Origin: Ariolimax columbianus | Lineage: Eukaryota > Mollusca > Gastropoda > Stylommatophora > Arionidae | NCBI GenBank assembly: GCA_036924085.1 | Contig: JAVGWX010000012.1 | Span: 34,116,119 to 34,180,118 of the forward strand | Direction: 5' to 3' | DNA: 64,000 nt | Shown here: one piece after another, positions 1-11,372 of the stretch | Layout: each line of letters begins with the position of its first letter | How positions within the stretch are numbered: the first letter of the stretch is position 1 | The notes under the pieces: model-generated | Seen by the model: only the letters and a program-made list of their open reading frames with translations | Database searches by the model: none | What the model was told of the DNA's origin: nothing | Translations under genes and position numbers: made by a program

Positions 1-115
1 CAGTGGAACTGCAAGACAAGCTCTATGGCAGTGGCGAGGCCTCAGGATGACCGCCGCTTTTCTCGAAAAAATAATGGTTACTGTCTGACTGTGTACGCAG
101 AAGAAGAAGAAGAAG
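1..115 (+). mobile_element. Jockey-like LINE 3' end, cut by the window edge
   Basis: The sequence is nearly identical to 15826-15943. It codes the last residues of the RNase H tail (LYGSGE..RMTAAF type), then TGA, then a short 3' end finishing in a GAA-repeat tail at about 105-115. The rest of the copy lies to the left of the window. Confidence 0.75.
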
Positions 116-600
116 AATACTTATGTACCCCAGGGAGACCAATGGATTTGATTGATTGAACCTAAGGTTAGCCCATTCTGTAGAAAATATCAGCCACATG
201 AAAAAGAACTAAAGACTTCTATGTCACATGGTAGAAGAGGTGCGACTAAGTCACATCAGGCTAAGGAGAGTTGTGCATGGGACTGGTAACTCCATTCTGT
301 AGAAACTATAAGATATGAATATAAGAACAAATGACCTGTAAGAGCGACCAAGTATTTATTCATGTACATATTTTTTTGTCTTGTATGTCTTACTTCGACT
401 CGTGTACATATATACAGGAAGATGACGTGTGTACATATAATCCTTGTCTTATGACGGATGTTGACTTATGGCCACTCGTACTTATGACAACCATCCCAGC
501 ATCGATACCTGTCAGTTCCATTTGGAGCACAGGTCTTCAACAATAACTACATGCCAAATCCTCCCATCTGCTCCAGTTCTCTCCATATTTACTTGTAGTT
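116..600. other. Stretch with only faint repeat traces
   Basis: Bases 160-310 resemble the dispersed sequence at 47285-47460 and 13900-14085 (a block with gttgtgcatggg and ggtaactcc). Bases 510-600 resemble the outer edge of antisense RTE-like tails (gagcacaggtcttcaac), also seen at 29.55 and 54.32 kb. No gene is supported. Confidence 0.4.
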
Positions 601-837
601 GACCTATCCATACATATATTGGAGGTTTTGTGATTCACGTTATATATGTAGCCAAAACCCCAGCCCAATCCTATTTTGATTCATCATATGACTTGCATGG
701 GAGGCTATTGTTGCTATTCTCTGTTCACCATTTGGTCTCTGGTAATACATGGCCAAGCACCATCCGATTAATCATGTTATATTCATTTCTGGATTTTAAA
801 TGTTTCAATATTTTATGCAAAAGCAGTTTGGCTTGGC

Positions 838-1085
838 TTGGTTCATTCTCAATCTCCCTCTACCAAACCCTGAAAGGACTTAAGTAGCAGAATGTAGTCC
901 AGATAACGGAATGTGTTGTCGTAGTTTACAGCTTGACTGCGATATTTGTACCGTTCGGTCTAGCACATCCGACTTCAGCAAGCATTCCCTCTTTGATCCC
1001 TTCACCGTAGCCAGTCTGCCCTGCTGCAGCCTGTTACCAGTCAGCTATGGGTCACTGACCACTGCAGCTCAGCATCTTGATCCCC
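838..1085 (-). mobile_element. R2-family SINE-like repeat
   Basis: The same sequence family occurs at 8362-8696. It contains the block read on + as ccctgaaaggacttaagtag and the central block gtagccagtctgccctgctg. There is no coding capacity. It is assigned to the family I call R2, which ends in GAA-type tails. Confidence 0.65.
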
Positions 1086-1794
1086 AAAAGCAGTTTGAAT
1101 CAGTACTGTTGATTGTGTAGAGACAACAAAAATGGGTACAACATACCTCCAGAAAGTAGCCCAGCAATATAATCAGACATGCACTGAAATGGAATCCACA
1201 GGAAAAGAAATGAGTGGGGAGGACAAGAAAATTCTGGTAAAGAACTATGGATGAAGAGATCAGAGTAGCTGGAGTTTCATGGGCAGAACTCAAGAAGATG
1301 GCTCAGAATAGGAGCAGAAGGAGAGTTTCAGTTGAGGTCCTATGTTCCAAGGGAAACCAGATGTATTGATGATGAGTTAGAGCAGTTACCTTTGGCAGGA
1401 TTCGCATTCTAGTCTCTGAAAGTTCATCTATTCAGCTTTAAATGGCTCTATGACTTAAAATTAGGGATGGCAAGACAGCGAGGGATGGAACTTGTCACTT
1501 CCACATCGCAAAAAAAAAAAGGTTTTTCATGAGAGGGAGCCTTCAACAAATTATACCCAACAACATCTGCCATTTACTCATGCTTGGTTGAGTTGAATCA
1601 GTTTGATATTAGAAAACTGGGCTGAAATCATATTGCGTCAACACTGAGTGACAGCGCAGCGGTCGAAATTGTTGTAATAAGTCGGATTCATCTGGTTCAT
1701 ACACCAGTTCTGAGTTGGTTGTTGAATGACAACTAATAACTACAACGCCAGGCGTACCACCGCTAATCTTAGATGGTGCACAGGAAGGTTGACA
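1086..1794. other. No recognisable feature
   Basis: Apart from an A-run near 1510 I see no repeat shared with the rest of the window, no exon and no splice-flanked reading frame. Confidence 0.4.
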
Positions 1795-2070
1795 CAACAT
1801 TCCGAGCTCGAGCAACGCTCTGAGAAGCAACAATGACCTTTTCCAGTTCAGCTTATCATTTACTAATACAAGACAGCTGTGAAAGGAACTGGTTACGGAA
1901 GTTGATGCCCTATATATATTATAGTAATTGTTGCTTCTGTTATTCATGTTTCAGAGCATACAAAAGAACAGACTTTACATTAGAGTTGAAGATTTGTAAT
2001 TTTTGTGTTGGGCTTAAATTTTTTGTTTGTTCCAATAAGTTTCCCAATGCAATGAAAGCTCCTTTCTTTT
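1795..2070 (-). mobile_element. Degenerate RTE-like LINE tail, antisense
   Basis: The + strand text ttcagagcatacaaaagaac followed by gacttta.attagagttgaa recurs at 12.84, 29.89 and 54.67 kb. There it is the antisense of an RT C-terminal motif of the type YGSET/YGAET. It is badly decayed, with no open frame. Confidence 0.5.
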
Positions 2071-2424
2071 TTTGATATTTGTATGTGTTTTAGATATAGT
2101 CTCATATCAAGTTGGTTGTTTATTGATCCAGCAGCCTATGGGCTCCTGCCCTTTGGCCCAATGCCATATCAAGTAGACCACAGACCTTTACACTCAGATG
2201 CCGCCGCCACATTTTTTGTATTATATGATAAGATGTAGTAACAAACAGATCTGTGAGAAATAACATGACAACAAACAAACACAGCTGGGGATTGAGAGAA
2301 AGTTGAAATGGATAAGTCACACCCTCAGCAAGTGCCCAACAATGTTCCAAGAAAATCACTGGATTTTAACCCACATGGCAAGATTAGATTATTCTTCTTA
2401 GGTCCTTGGTCGGTGATTGGCAAA

Positions 2425-2606
2425 GATGGCACAGTGACGGTGTCTTTAAGGGCAGCAACAAATGCCCTACACTTCTTAGATCCTTGGTCAAACTGGTCAG
2501 TGACCATCACTCTGATGGGATCTTTAAGGGCAGCAACAAATGCCCTACACTTCTTAGATCCTTGGTCAAACTGGTCAGTGACCATTACTCTGATGTTGTC
2601 TTTAAG
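2425..2606. repeat. 78-bp tandem duplication, about 2.3 copies
   Basis: The block beginning tctttaagggcagcaacaaa, about 78 bp long, occurs twice and then partly a third time. 78 is a multiple of three, which creates open frames on both strands; I do not take these as genes. Confidence 0.85.
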
Positions 2607-2699
2607 ACCACTTCACGTGGTCTACAGCCAACCGACATCCCAGCTGCTTCATGATTTACATGTAGGCTCTGTACTTTCAATGTCCATCCTACGGTAAAG

Positions 2700-3273
2700 T
2701 AAGTTTATCTGCCACTGTTTCTTTAACAAAGTAATCTTTTCAAGGGTGTCAGTCCTGTGCCAAAACCCCTGAAACTGCCAATTTGTGTCTGCCCCCTACC
2801 CACCTAGAGATGTCCAACCTGGTAAAAGTGGAAATCTTGCTGGCATAGCTCTGAGAATTGTCAAAAGTACTGCCAAACTTTGACACAGTAAAGGCAACAG
2901 TATTAGTAAAAAAGTTCAGCTGCCAAAAAAACAGAGAATAACAGTAGAAAAGAAATTCAGGATGACGCGAGTCTTATGGGCAGGCCTCAAAAAAGATAGC
3001 TCACACTATTAATAGGTAGAGAGAAATTGTTATTGTCCCATAATGCAAGAGAAACTGGAATGAAAAAAATCTAGTCATGTTGAGTTTCAAATTTTATAAC
3101 GTTTAGCGTTTATCTAATACAATACTTGCATTGTTGACTACATATTTACATGTAATGTGGAAGAATATATTGAGGGGAATAAACAGTTATTTATGTTCTG
3201 AGGTCAGATTGTTTTTTTATTTTTCTAATGATGATTGAATGAAAAATTACAACTGATAAACAGTATATTTATA
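2700..3273. other. No recognisable feature
   Basis: AT-rich sequence with no coding signal and no repeat that I can match within the window. Confidence 0.4.
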
Positions 3274-4335
3274 CGAGGGGGCTTAAAATGAAAACCTTAA
3301 ATATATTTTTTGGGTAAATGTATTCTGAAAAAGTGAAAAAATATTTCAACGTTGTCACCATTGCACTCAATACAAGTCCCCCCGCACCTATAAAGTGCTT
3401 GGATTCCTGTACAAAAATATTATATTGATCGCGTGTGTAAGCACTCATGCACCGACTACTTAGCCTGAAAGTCTTCCCAATACCTCTTTTAGTCATTCAA
3501 AGATGTGGAAATCACTGGGGCTAGGTCTGGTGAGTATGGCGGATGTGGTAGACACAGTGGAGGTCCTCGATGGTTGCAGCCATTGCACAGGTAGTATGGG
3601 ATTGAGTATAGTCATGTTGCAAAAGGACACCTTTACTCATAAGCCCACGTCGTTTGAATGTGATTGCGGGTCGAAGAAGCTTCCTGAGAAGATCTGTATA
3701 CATAGCAATGGCGACAGTGCTCCCCTTGGGCAAATAGTGCTCTAAAATAACGCCTCATTCATCCCACAAGAATCTGCATAACCTTCCATGCAGATCACAC
3801 CACGCAAAACTTCTTCGATGAGAAGGGATGGCACCATTCCTTGCTTGCTCTCTTCATTTCAGGTTTCATCCCCAGCAACAATTCTTGCTAGAAAACCATC
3901 ACTTTTTGCTTCAAAGCGCCGCAAAAGTTCCTGACAGGCATCAAAGTGTCATTTCAATTCTGGAGCTAGCTGTCTTGGCACCCACTGTTCAGACACTTTG
4001 TGGTACTGTAGCACATCATGGATGATGTGGTGTGCTGAACCTTGACTGATGTCCAGCAATTTCATTCACTGTCAATCCATGATTTTCCTTTACGAGGCGG
4101 TGAATGGCTACAATTGTCTCTAGGGTCACTACTCGGTGTGCCTGACCCGGTCGTGAACAGTCTGTCACAGAACTCACGTTGTTTGGAACTTCCAACTCCA
4201 CTCATGCACTTGAAAGTCATGCATCACTGTACTGGACCTTCATTCGCGATGAATTGTTATAGGTTTCACCCCTTCATTGCTTTAAAACATGATAATAGAA
4301 TGCTACTCCTTTTTGGTGCATGTCAATAGTGAGGC
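3274..4335 (-). mobile_element. Decayed mariner-family transposon
   Basis: Minus-strand fragments in order give a mariner transposase. 4201-4016 carries the N-terminal RPGQAHRVVTLETI..HRLVKEN helix-turn-helix region. 3733-3521 carries a PKGSTVAIAMYTDLL..L..A segment followed by the decayed HDNAPAH-type block (HDYTQSH). 3496-3269 carries the C-terminal end. Frames are broken many times. The left end reads gagggggcttaaaatgaaaa, a mariner-like terminus; I could not place the right terminus. It is inactive. Confidence 0.75.
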
Positions 4336-4339
4336 GGCC

Positions 4340-5090
4340 ATCTTTTAACTGCAGTTATGACATCATGTTGTTTGTCTGCACAGTGATGGCATGTGCAGGG
4401 CACTCTTAGCAACCATATTAACAAGTTACAATACAAAGGCATGGTTTTTCTAATTTCTATCCCACTGATCTGGCAAAGATGGCACCATAACTGGCTGCGA
4501 GTCTACATTTCTCTACTGTTTTGGATCATTATGGATGCCGTTAGACCACGGATTTGCCTGGAATTCACACTAGTCGACGACTTCACTTGTGTTCACTGAA
4601 ACGTGGTGTTGTATTCCGTCTGGACTTGTTATTTCGTTCTTTTTTTGTGATTTTTCCATCCGTTTATCCTGGTCTGGACGCCGGCTGAATGGCACTACGC
4701 TTATACCTGTGACGTATTTCACAGGTTAGTTCTGCCGGTTCACCTTCACGAATTTGGCATGTGGGAATTTTAGATGCTACTATGATGAGTTCAATACAGC
4801 TGGGGAGAGATGCCAGACCCACTCACACGCTGAGTGTTGTCCATACGATCTCTTGTGGTTATCGAAAAGGCACGACAAACTGCATTAGATGCCATCCCAC
4901 CTTTCTACCCTGCGGGTTACATGTTTACGGAAAGGCTTCGGTGGTAACCCTGAGGCAAAATCTGCATCTTATGCTATCTCCAGTCGTCTCGATGAATGTC
5001 TTGCCACTGGCAAAAGGTAGCATAGGCTCTGTGAGTGAGGTTGACAAAAGGCGCAGTTTCTTCCTCACTTTAATCCAAATCACCGCGCAA
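4340..5090. repeat. Dispersed repeat R7, copy leading into the 79/36-bp array
   Basis: The stretch 5060-5180 aligns with 47108-47250 (shared blocks aatccaaatcac, then a gatgaacagagagtg-type block and a catgatggatga-type block). This marks a dispersed repeat that was later amplified just to the right. The 4340-4750 part has no match I can see. Confidence 0.55.
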
Positions 5091-5094
5091 GTCA

Positions 5095-5375
5095 CCCATT
5101 TCAGCGGACACAGCAAGAGATACGACTGTCCACATGGCTGAACAAAGAGAGTGGTCTTCATCACTTGTGATGGACGAACATCATGGACACAGCAAGAGAT
5201 ACGACTGTCCACACGGCTGAACAAAGAGAGTGGTCTTCATCACTTGTGATGTACGAACATCATGGACACAGCAAGAGATACGACTGTCCACACGGCTGAA
5301 CAAAGAGAGTGGTCTTCATCACTTGTGATGGACGAACATCATGGACACAGCAAGAGATACGACTGTCCACACGGC
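5095..5375. repeat. 79-bp tandem repeat, about 3.5 copies
   Basis: The motif catggacacagcaagagata returns at 5182, 5261 and 5340, a 79-bp period. Each unit contains one full copy of the 36-bp unit that is tandemly repeated next door, so the two arrays are related. Confidence 0.92.
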
Positions 5376-5772
5376 TGAACAAAGAGAGTGGTCTTCATCA
5401 CTTGTGATGGACGAACAAAGAGAGTGGTCTTCATCACTTGTGATGGACGAACAAAGAGAGTGGTCTTCATGACTTGTGATGGACGAACAAAGAGAGTGGT
5501 CTTCATCACTTGTGATGGACGAACAAAGAGAGTGGTCTTCATCACTTGTGATGGACGAACAAAGAGAGTGGTCTTCATGACTTGTGATGGACGAACAAAG
5601 AGAGTGGTCTTCATCACTTGTGATGGACGAACAAAGAGAGTGGTCTTCATCACTTGTGATGGACGAACAAAGAGAGTGGTCTTCATCACTTGTGATGGAC
5701 GAACAAAGAGAGTGGTCTTCATCACTTGTGATGGACGAACAAAGAGAGTGGTCTTCATCACTTGTGATGGAC
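5376..5772. repeat. 36-bp minisatellite, about 11 copies
   Basis: The unit starts gaacaaagagagtggtcttc and is 36 bp, i.e. 12 codons. It therefore stays open in several frames on both strands and gives spurious long repetitive ORFs. Units are nearly identical (single changes such as atcac/atgac), pointing to recent expansion or homogenisation. The seed is traceable to the adjacent 79-bp unit and to the unexpanded paralogue at 47.2 kb. Confidence 0.95.
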
Positions 5773-5944
5773 AACTATTATTATCCCACTTTGAATGTTT
5801 TCATTTGAAGCTCCCTCAACTATTTGCTGCCAGTGTTCTGGTTCTTTTCCATGGCACAGATAAGGAAATTGAAGTGTGTGAAATGAAATGTAATTCTCCA
5901 TGGCTAGACTTAAGCCTCGGCTGAGAAAGGAAAGATGAGCATGG

Positions 5945-6645
5945 GGCCATGCCAAGATTGAAGGAAAACAACTAAAATTCTATGGAGGTGAAAAAAACAA
6001 AGATAATGACAGCTGATAAGACAAAACTCCAACCTAAAATCAAGATAGCTGGGGAAGAGATTGAAAATGTTTCCCATTTTGAATATCTGGGATCAATTCT
6101 GAACAACAATGGAGACTACAAAAGAAGTAAGAAGACGACTGACTATGACGTTGCAGAAGATAAGGAGTGTGCAGAATCTATGGCATAATACAAACAAAGA
6201 ACTAAAACTAAAGATACTAAGAACATGCATTTTTCCTGTGGCAACCTATGGATGTGAAACAAGGATAACTACAAAAGCAAATAGAGCGAAGATTGGTGCT
6301 TTTAAAACAGTGCTACAAAAGAGTCCTGAAACTCCAGTGAACAAAGAAAGAAAGAAAGAAATCCATTCGGCAAGTCCTGAATGTGGAAAATAATTGGCTC
6401 ATAAATGACGTAATGACCCGAAAACTGAAGTTTTTTTGGACACGACAAACGGACTAGTGAGAGCGGTTATCGGAGGTATGGTCACTGGAAAGCGAAGCGG
6501 GACCGACCGAGAAGACGATAAACTCAGGACATCAAAGAGACGATATATTTGACCTTGAGGAAGACTGGCGAAAGATAGAGTTTCCTACAGACAGACTGTC
6601 AAGAGAGCGACGTTCTGCAAAGGACATGCTTCATGATGATGATGA
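5945..6645 (+). mobile_element. RT C-terminal remnant of an RTE-like LINE
   Basis: Broken frames encode KIAGEEIENVSHFEYLGSIL, then LKLKILRTCIFPVATYGCET, then a GMVTGKRSG..RE block and a final DR..WR..VK-type tail decayed to DRVSYRQTVKRA. This is the standard C-terminal region after the RT palm in RTE-like LINEs. At least two frameshifts are present. The same family occurs antisense at 30.0-30.26 and 59.2-60.07 kb. Confidence 0.75.
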
Positions 6646-6824
6646 TGGAGAAAAAAATACGTCAGCTTTCGTGGACACCAGCAGAAACAGTACAGCTAAC
6701 ATCAGGGGAAACAATTATACATTCAAGTCATGAAGAAGAGAATGAACCACACAGAGAAACGTAGCACTTATGCTAGTACCAGAGTGCTCTTATTGAGTGG
6801 CATGTGACTGGATCATGACTGATC

Positions 6825-7345
6825 ATGGTATCCTTTAGGACCACAAATGAATATCTGAGGGTGTTTGAAATAATAGCCTTCCATTTTATGTTCTTCAAAA
6901 TGTATAAAGAAAAAGTGGCACACAACCATAATCTTTCTACATAGTCTTCATTTTGTTCGATACAAGTCCCCCAACACCTATAAAGTGCATGGATTTCTTT
7001 TGAATAGAGATCATGTGTGTAGCCATTCACGGACCATGTTGTCGTTTAAATTGTAGAGCCAGATACTGCGTCATTTACTTTGCAGTTATTATGCGAACCC
7101 GGAGAACATCATGAATTATGTGGCATGCGGCTAGTCATTCACCGATATTTCAACTGCTACAACCAACTCTGGTGCCACCACTCGATATGCCGGATGCAGT
7201 CTAGAAAATTCGATCACAGAACTCACAGCATTTCAGAACCTCCTACTCCACCCGTGCACTTGCTGGAGTGACATGCACGTATCACCTTACTGAACCTTCA
7301 CCCATTCGCTGCTCTCCTTTGATGCGTGCCTGGTCAGCGTGTCGC
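6825..7345 (-). mobile_element. Second decayed mariner copy with internal deletion
   Basis: The two ends resemble the 3274-4335 element. Bases 6900-7030 (ctataaagtgcatggatt) match its C-terminal end, and bases 7080-7300 match its N-terminal end (tcacagaactcac, ccactc.tgcactt). The middle of the transposase gene is missing. Confidence 0.65.
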
Positions 7346-7850
7346 ATGTGGTGGTACCTCTAAGACCTCATTCTGTGGAGGTGGGCCTTGAGTCTGTAAT
7401 GTCCCGTTCTAAGTCTTTTTTGTTTGTTTTGCCTTCATCTTATTTCTCTATTCCCCAAGGTGGTGTGCGTTACACTACGGTTTTTAATTTTGCGCCTGTC
7501 AGCCCAGTGCATCCGACTTCGGAATGCATTTTATGTAAGGGTCTGCTTCCTCTTGCAGAGTTTGTTTCCCCAGGGTTACGGCCGGTGCTGTGATGGGGAT
7601 CGAACCTAGCACCTTCGGATTGTGAGCCATGTCACTTAACCACTAGTCCACACCGTCCCCGTTCTGAGTCTGAAGATCTTTGCCTGCCCATCTCTGCTAA
7701 ATTTGTCTATGCTGTCATTTTCTAGCGTGTATTCTTTGTGCTGTTCTCTCGATTCCTTCCTCGTGGATGGTTTGATGTCTTTGCTTTTTCATAGCTCTGT
7801 GGATGTCGAGTCTGCATGTCGCTACTTTCAGCTTTTGTAATGTTATATTT
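7346..7850 (-). mobile_element. Old jockey-like RNase H tail, split by a SINE
   Basis: Read on the minus strand, 7410-7360 gives RTGHYRLKAHLHRM, the GHNRL motif region of the C-terminal tail of jockey-like RNase H LINEs. Similar low-quality sequence continues after the SINE at 7659. It is not open. Confidence 0.55.
7417..7658 (-). mobile_element. tRNA-derived SINE (family S1), with target duplication
   Basis: On the minus strand it starts with a tRNA-like head: an A-box-like tagtggttaagtgacat and a B box in ggttcgatccccatcac. A body of about 160 bp follows and ends in an A-rich tail (+ strand ttttttgtttgttttg). It is flanked by ccgttctaagtct (7404-7416) and ccgttctgagtct (7659-7671), a 13-bp duplication with one change. 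Other copies are at 27.56, 49.39 and 61.2 kb. Confidence 0.85.
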
Positions 7851-8159
7851 TATTTCACGTGATAGTATATCTTGTTCAGGGCTTGAGATGGCTTGGAGTA
7901 CACTCCTGGAGTCTTAAAATGACTGTTTTCTTGTAGTTGTGTTCTGGCTGATAAAAATATGAGTTGTTGCATAAACAGCTGTACTTCTGCTCTGAAATCG
8001 GTACTTTTGGTAGGGAGTGGTTTTATATCCTGCATTTGGATTGTCGATGTGCATTCCACTGCCTCCCCATTTGGCATTCTCCATCTGATACAAAAGTAAA
8101 GTAACCCATAGCATTATTGTCGTAGGGGTGTAATGTGTTAGCGATCTCACATTTCAAAG

Positions 8160-8332
8160 GCTCGGCTATATAAGGGCGATAGCCATCTCCTCTCCCTCGT
8201 CGCTAAGGCAGTTAAGGCTTGGTCGGCCCGGGAACCGCTGCGGTCTGAAAAAACATTTCCGCCTCAACCGGTGAATGAACCCAGAACCACTCAGATGCGT
8301 AGCCGCTGCGCTACGTGGCTCCATCTGATATA
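8160..8332 (-). mobile_element. SINE with a different tRNA-like head
   Basis: The minus strand reads ccacgtagcgcagcggctac followed by a B-box-like gggttcattcacc. This is a polymerase III style head unlike the S1 family. The body is short and has no recognisable tail. Confidence 0.55.
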
Positions 8333-8361
8333 CTGCACCAATTATCAACAAGTTTGGCTTA

Positions 8362-8696
8362 GCTTCGTTCGTTCTTAATCTCCTGCTACCAAACCCTGAA
8401 AGGGCTTAAGTAGCAGAATGTAGTCCAGAGAACGGAATGCGCTGTGTCATAGTTTACAGCTTGACTGCGATATATGCACCTTTCTGTCCAACACATCAGA
8501 CTTCAGCAAGCATTTTTTTAGTACCGGGTTAGCATTCCCTCTTCGATCCCTTCTCCTTAGCCAGTCTGCCCTGCTCCAGCGTGTTATCCAGGATCACCAC
8601 GTGGAGGTGTAGAAGGGTCTTGGCAGCTCTGGATCGCTGGCCCTGACGCTAGCAGTTAGCTATGAGTTGCTGACCACTGCAGCTCATGCGCTGCCA
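8362..8696 (-). mobile_element. R2-family SINE-like repeat
   Basis: A near full-length copy. The + strand starts cgttcgttcttaatctcctg (complement of a gaacgaacg tail) and includes ccctgaaagggcttaagtag, the central ttagccagtctgccctgc block and ggtcttggcagctctgg. Its relatives are listed under the other R2 entries. Confidence 0.75.
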
Positions 8697-9078
8697 TCAA
8701 CTAGTTTAAATACATTCATCAAACGCAGCAAAAAGAAGTCAACCTCAAATGTGAATATCACTTCAAGAACCAATGACAAATATTTCTGGTTTCTACATTT
8801 TAAAAAAATACATTTCTTTATTAGCAATACAAAATCTGGTATATCACCATCATCATGTGCCACACAGACTGTCATTGGCCATCATGATCTCCACAAATTC
8901 CTGTCCTAAGTGCTGTTTTAAAAATCAAAATAAATTCTGTTATTAAAATGTCCAACACTCCCTCCCCCTACACCCCCTTTTGTCAGCTTCTTTTCTCATA
9001 AACTGTGCTCTCTGTTACAGGGTACTTCAACCTACTCTTCTCATAACATGTTCCCCAAGTGATGATTAGGCTGCACTA

Positions 9079-9223
9079 ATGTGTGTAAGAAGTTGTCTTT
9101 GTTCTGTGTGTAACAAGTTGTCTTTGTTCTAATGTGTGTAACAAGTTGTCTTTGTTATAATGTGTGTAACAAGTTGTCTTTGTTCTAATGTGTGTAACAA
9201 GTTGTCTTTGTTCTGATGTGTGT
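9079..9223. repeat. 28-bp minisatellite, left part (about 5 copies)
   Basis: The unit aatgtgtgtaacaagttgtc plus tttgttct is 28 bp. It is continuous with the block at 11145-11372; the two halves were separated by the LINE at 9224-11144. Confidence 0.93.
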
Positions 9224-11144
9224 TGTGGAAAGTGGGACTTAAAGTCAAGCTACGAAGAAGTGAAATATCTGGAAAAATGTATAGATGGATCAGCCACTAC
9301 CTCGAAAACAGAACAGCCAGAGTTCAAGTACAAGGGCAGATGAGCAAAAAGGTGGCACTGGAGCAAGGAGTACCCCAAGGGGGAGTACTGTCACCCACAC
9401 TTTTTCTGGTGTATATAAACAACATCACAGAGAATCTACCAAGAAGAGTCCACAGCTCCATGTTTGCAGACGATCTAGCTATGTGGACCTCTGAAAAAAA
9501 TCTCACCGTAGCAAACAATCGGATGCAGCAGGCCCTAACATCGTTGGAGGAGTGGGCGAAATCATGGCTGGTCAAAATAAATGAAGAAAAAAACAACATC
9601 TACGATATTCTCGCTTTCAAATAAACCACAGAACAGCAAAATAAGTCTCAACGGCAAATATCTGCGGCCAAACAACAACCCAAACTACTTGGGCGTTACA
9701 TTTGATCGGCGCATGACATCGAAAAGTCAGATCGAGAGAAACCGAATGAGAGCCAGACAAAGAATGGCAATCATGAGAAAACTTGCTGGCACAAGCTGGG
9801 GAGCAGACGAAAGAATACTTAAGAAACTGTACACTGGAAGAGTGAGACCAGTTCTCGAGTATGGCATTGTGGCATGGGCAACAGCAGCAAAGGCAAACTA
9901 TGATAAAATTAGTAAACTTCAAAACCAAGCCATGAGAGTTATAACAGGAGGCATGAAGTCAACGCCAATTGTAGAACTTGAAAAGATTATAAATCTGCAA
10001 TCCCTGACCGACAGAAGAGACTGGAGAGCCCAGCAGCAAGCAGAGAAGACTGACAGACCATCCAATGCATCAGAGACTAAATAGATTTGGAAATGGGAAA
10101 CTAAAGCGGAGAAACTTTGCAGAAATTGCCAAAGCAAAGATGAGCGAAGACCCTATGAACACCATAACAACACCAAAGCCCATCCCTACTGTACGCAAAC
10201 CCACATCGAAGCAGCATTTCATTCCGGAGGTGGTAGAAAATATACCAGGTATTGGAAACAAGAACAGCCAGACAGAAAAAGAAAGAAGAGACATAACCCT
10301 GAGGTACATAGCGGAATACTACTCAAGCATGGACTGGACCCATGCATACACTGACGGTTCTATAACAAACACAACACAGAATGAAGGGGGAGGGGTATTC
10401 CTGAGCCTAACAAATGGTAGAAAAATAACAATGTCAGTGGCAACTGGAAAATTCTCAAGCAATTTCAGAGCGGAGGCAGAGCCACTGAAGGCTGCAGTAA
10501 AAGCAATGCTGACAGGCGAAAGCAATGACAGCCAGATAGTCCTGTTTACAGATGCCATGGCCGTGGTTACAGCACTAAAAAGCCAGAAAAATACTGAACT
10601 TTATGATTTAAGAGCAGTACTCTGTCAACTATGCCAGCAGTCCGCACCAAAAAGAGTAGTGGTACAGTGGGTTCCATCCAACTGTAACATCCAAGGCAAC
10701 GAGGAGGCAGACAGACTGGAAAAAGAAGGTGCAAGACAGTCACAACCAGATTCTAGTGTGACCTACGAAGAGTCCAAAAGGTTTATTAGAGCCAGATACA
10801 TGGCCAAATGGGAAACAGAACATACTGACTACACAAAAAATTATGCCTACTACCAGTTGAACAGAAGAGAGCAGGTCGTGGTCTTCAGACTTTGCACAGG
10901 CCACAACAGACTGAGGTACCATCTATTCAATAAACTGAAGATAGGTGGCACTGATGAATGCACCTGTGGTACAGGGAAAATGACCGCTGAACATCTGCTG
11001 CAAAATTGCCCGACATACAAGGACCAGAGAAAGTACATGTGGCCAACACTAGACAAGCTCTATGGCAGTGTCGACAGCCTCAGGATGACAGCTGCTTTCT
11101 TCGAACAAATTCAAGTTGACGTCTGACAGCGTACGAAGAAGAAG
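9224..11144 (+). mobile_element. Jockey-like LINE, 5'-truncated, RT plus RNase H
   Basis: A 1.92-kb insertion. The first frame starts mid-RT and carries VPQGGVLSPTLFLVYIN and the catalytic FADD at 9463-9474. After a shift near 9590 (an A-run) the frame carries YLGVTFD and VRPVLEYGIVAW. After a second shift near 10065 comes an RNase H domain with its four acidic positions: AYTDGS, RAEAE, FTDA and GNEEADRLEKEG. The Cys/His-like GTDECTCGTGKMTAEHLLQ tail follows. It stops at TGA and ends in a (GAA)n tail. It is flanked by ttctgatgtgtgt (9211-9223 and 11145-11157). The 5' half of the element is absent. Confidence 0.93.
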
Positions 11145-11372
11145 TTCTGATGTGTGTAACAAGTTGTCTTTGTTCTGATGTGTGTAACAAGTTGTCTTTG
11201 TTCTGATGTGTGTAACAAGTTGTCTTTGTTATGATGTGTGTAACAAGTTGTCTTTGTTCTAATGTGTATAACAAGTTTTCTTTGTTCTGATGTGTGTAAT
11301 AAGTTGTCTTTGTTCTGATGTGTGTAACAAGTGGTCTTTGTTCTAATGTGTGTAACAAGTTGTCTTTGTGCA
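11145..11372. repeat. 28-bp minisatellite, right part (about 8 copies)
   Basis: Continuation of the 9079-9223 array, with units differing by one or two bases. One strand is open because of fortuitous frame behaviour and gives repetitive peptides (THIRTKTTCY type), not a gene. Confidence 0.93.

Noticed and set aside
2308..2697. 129-codon open frame
   Set aside because: Most of it is a 78-bp tandem duplication open on both strands, with no domain.
5319..5924. Long repetitive open frames on both strands (up to 178 codons)
   Set aside because: They come from a 36-bp unit, a multiple of three, which stays open in several frames. There is no domain, no splice context and no start-site support.
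10065..11126. A cellular RNase H gene
   Set aside because: The domain is continuous with an RT, has LINE 3' features and a target duplication, and occurs in several truncated copies.
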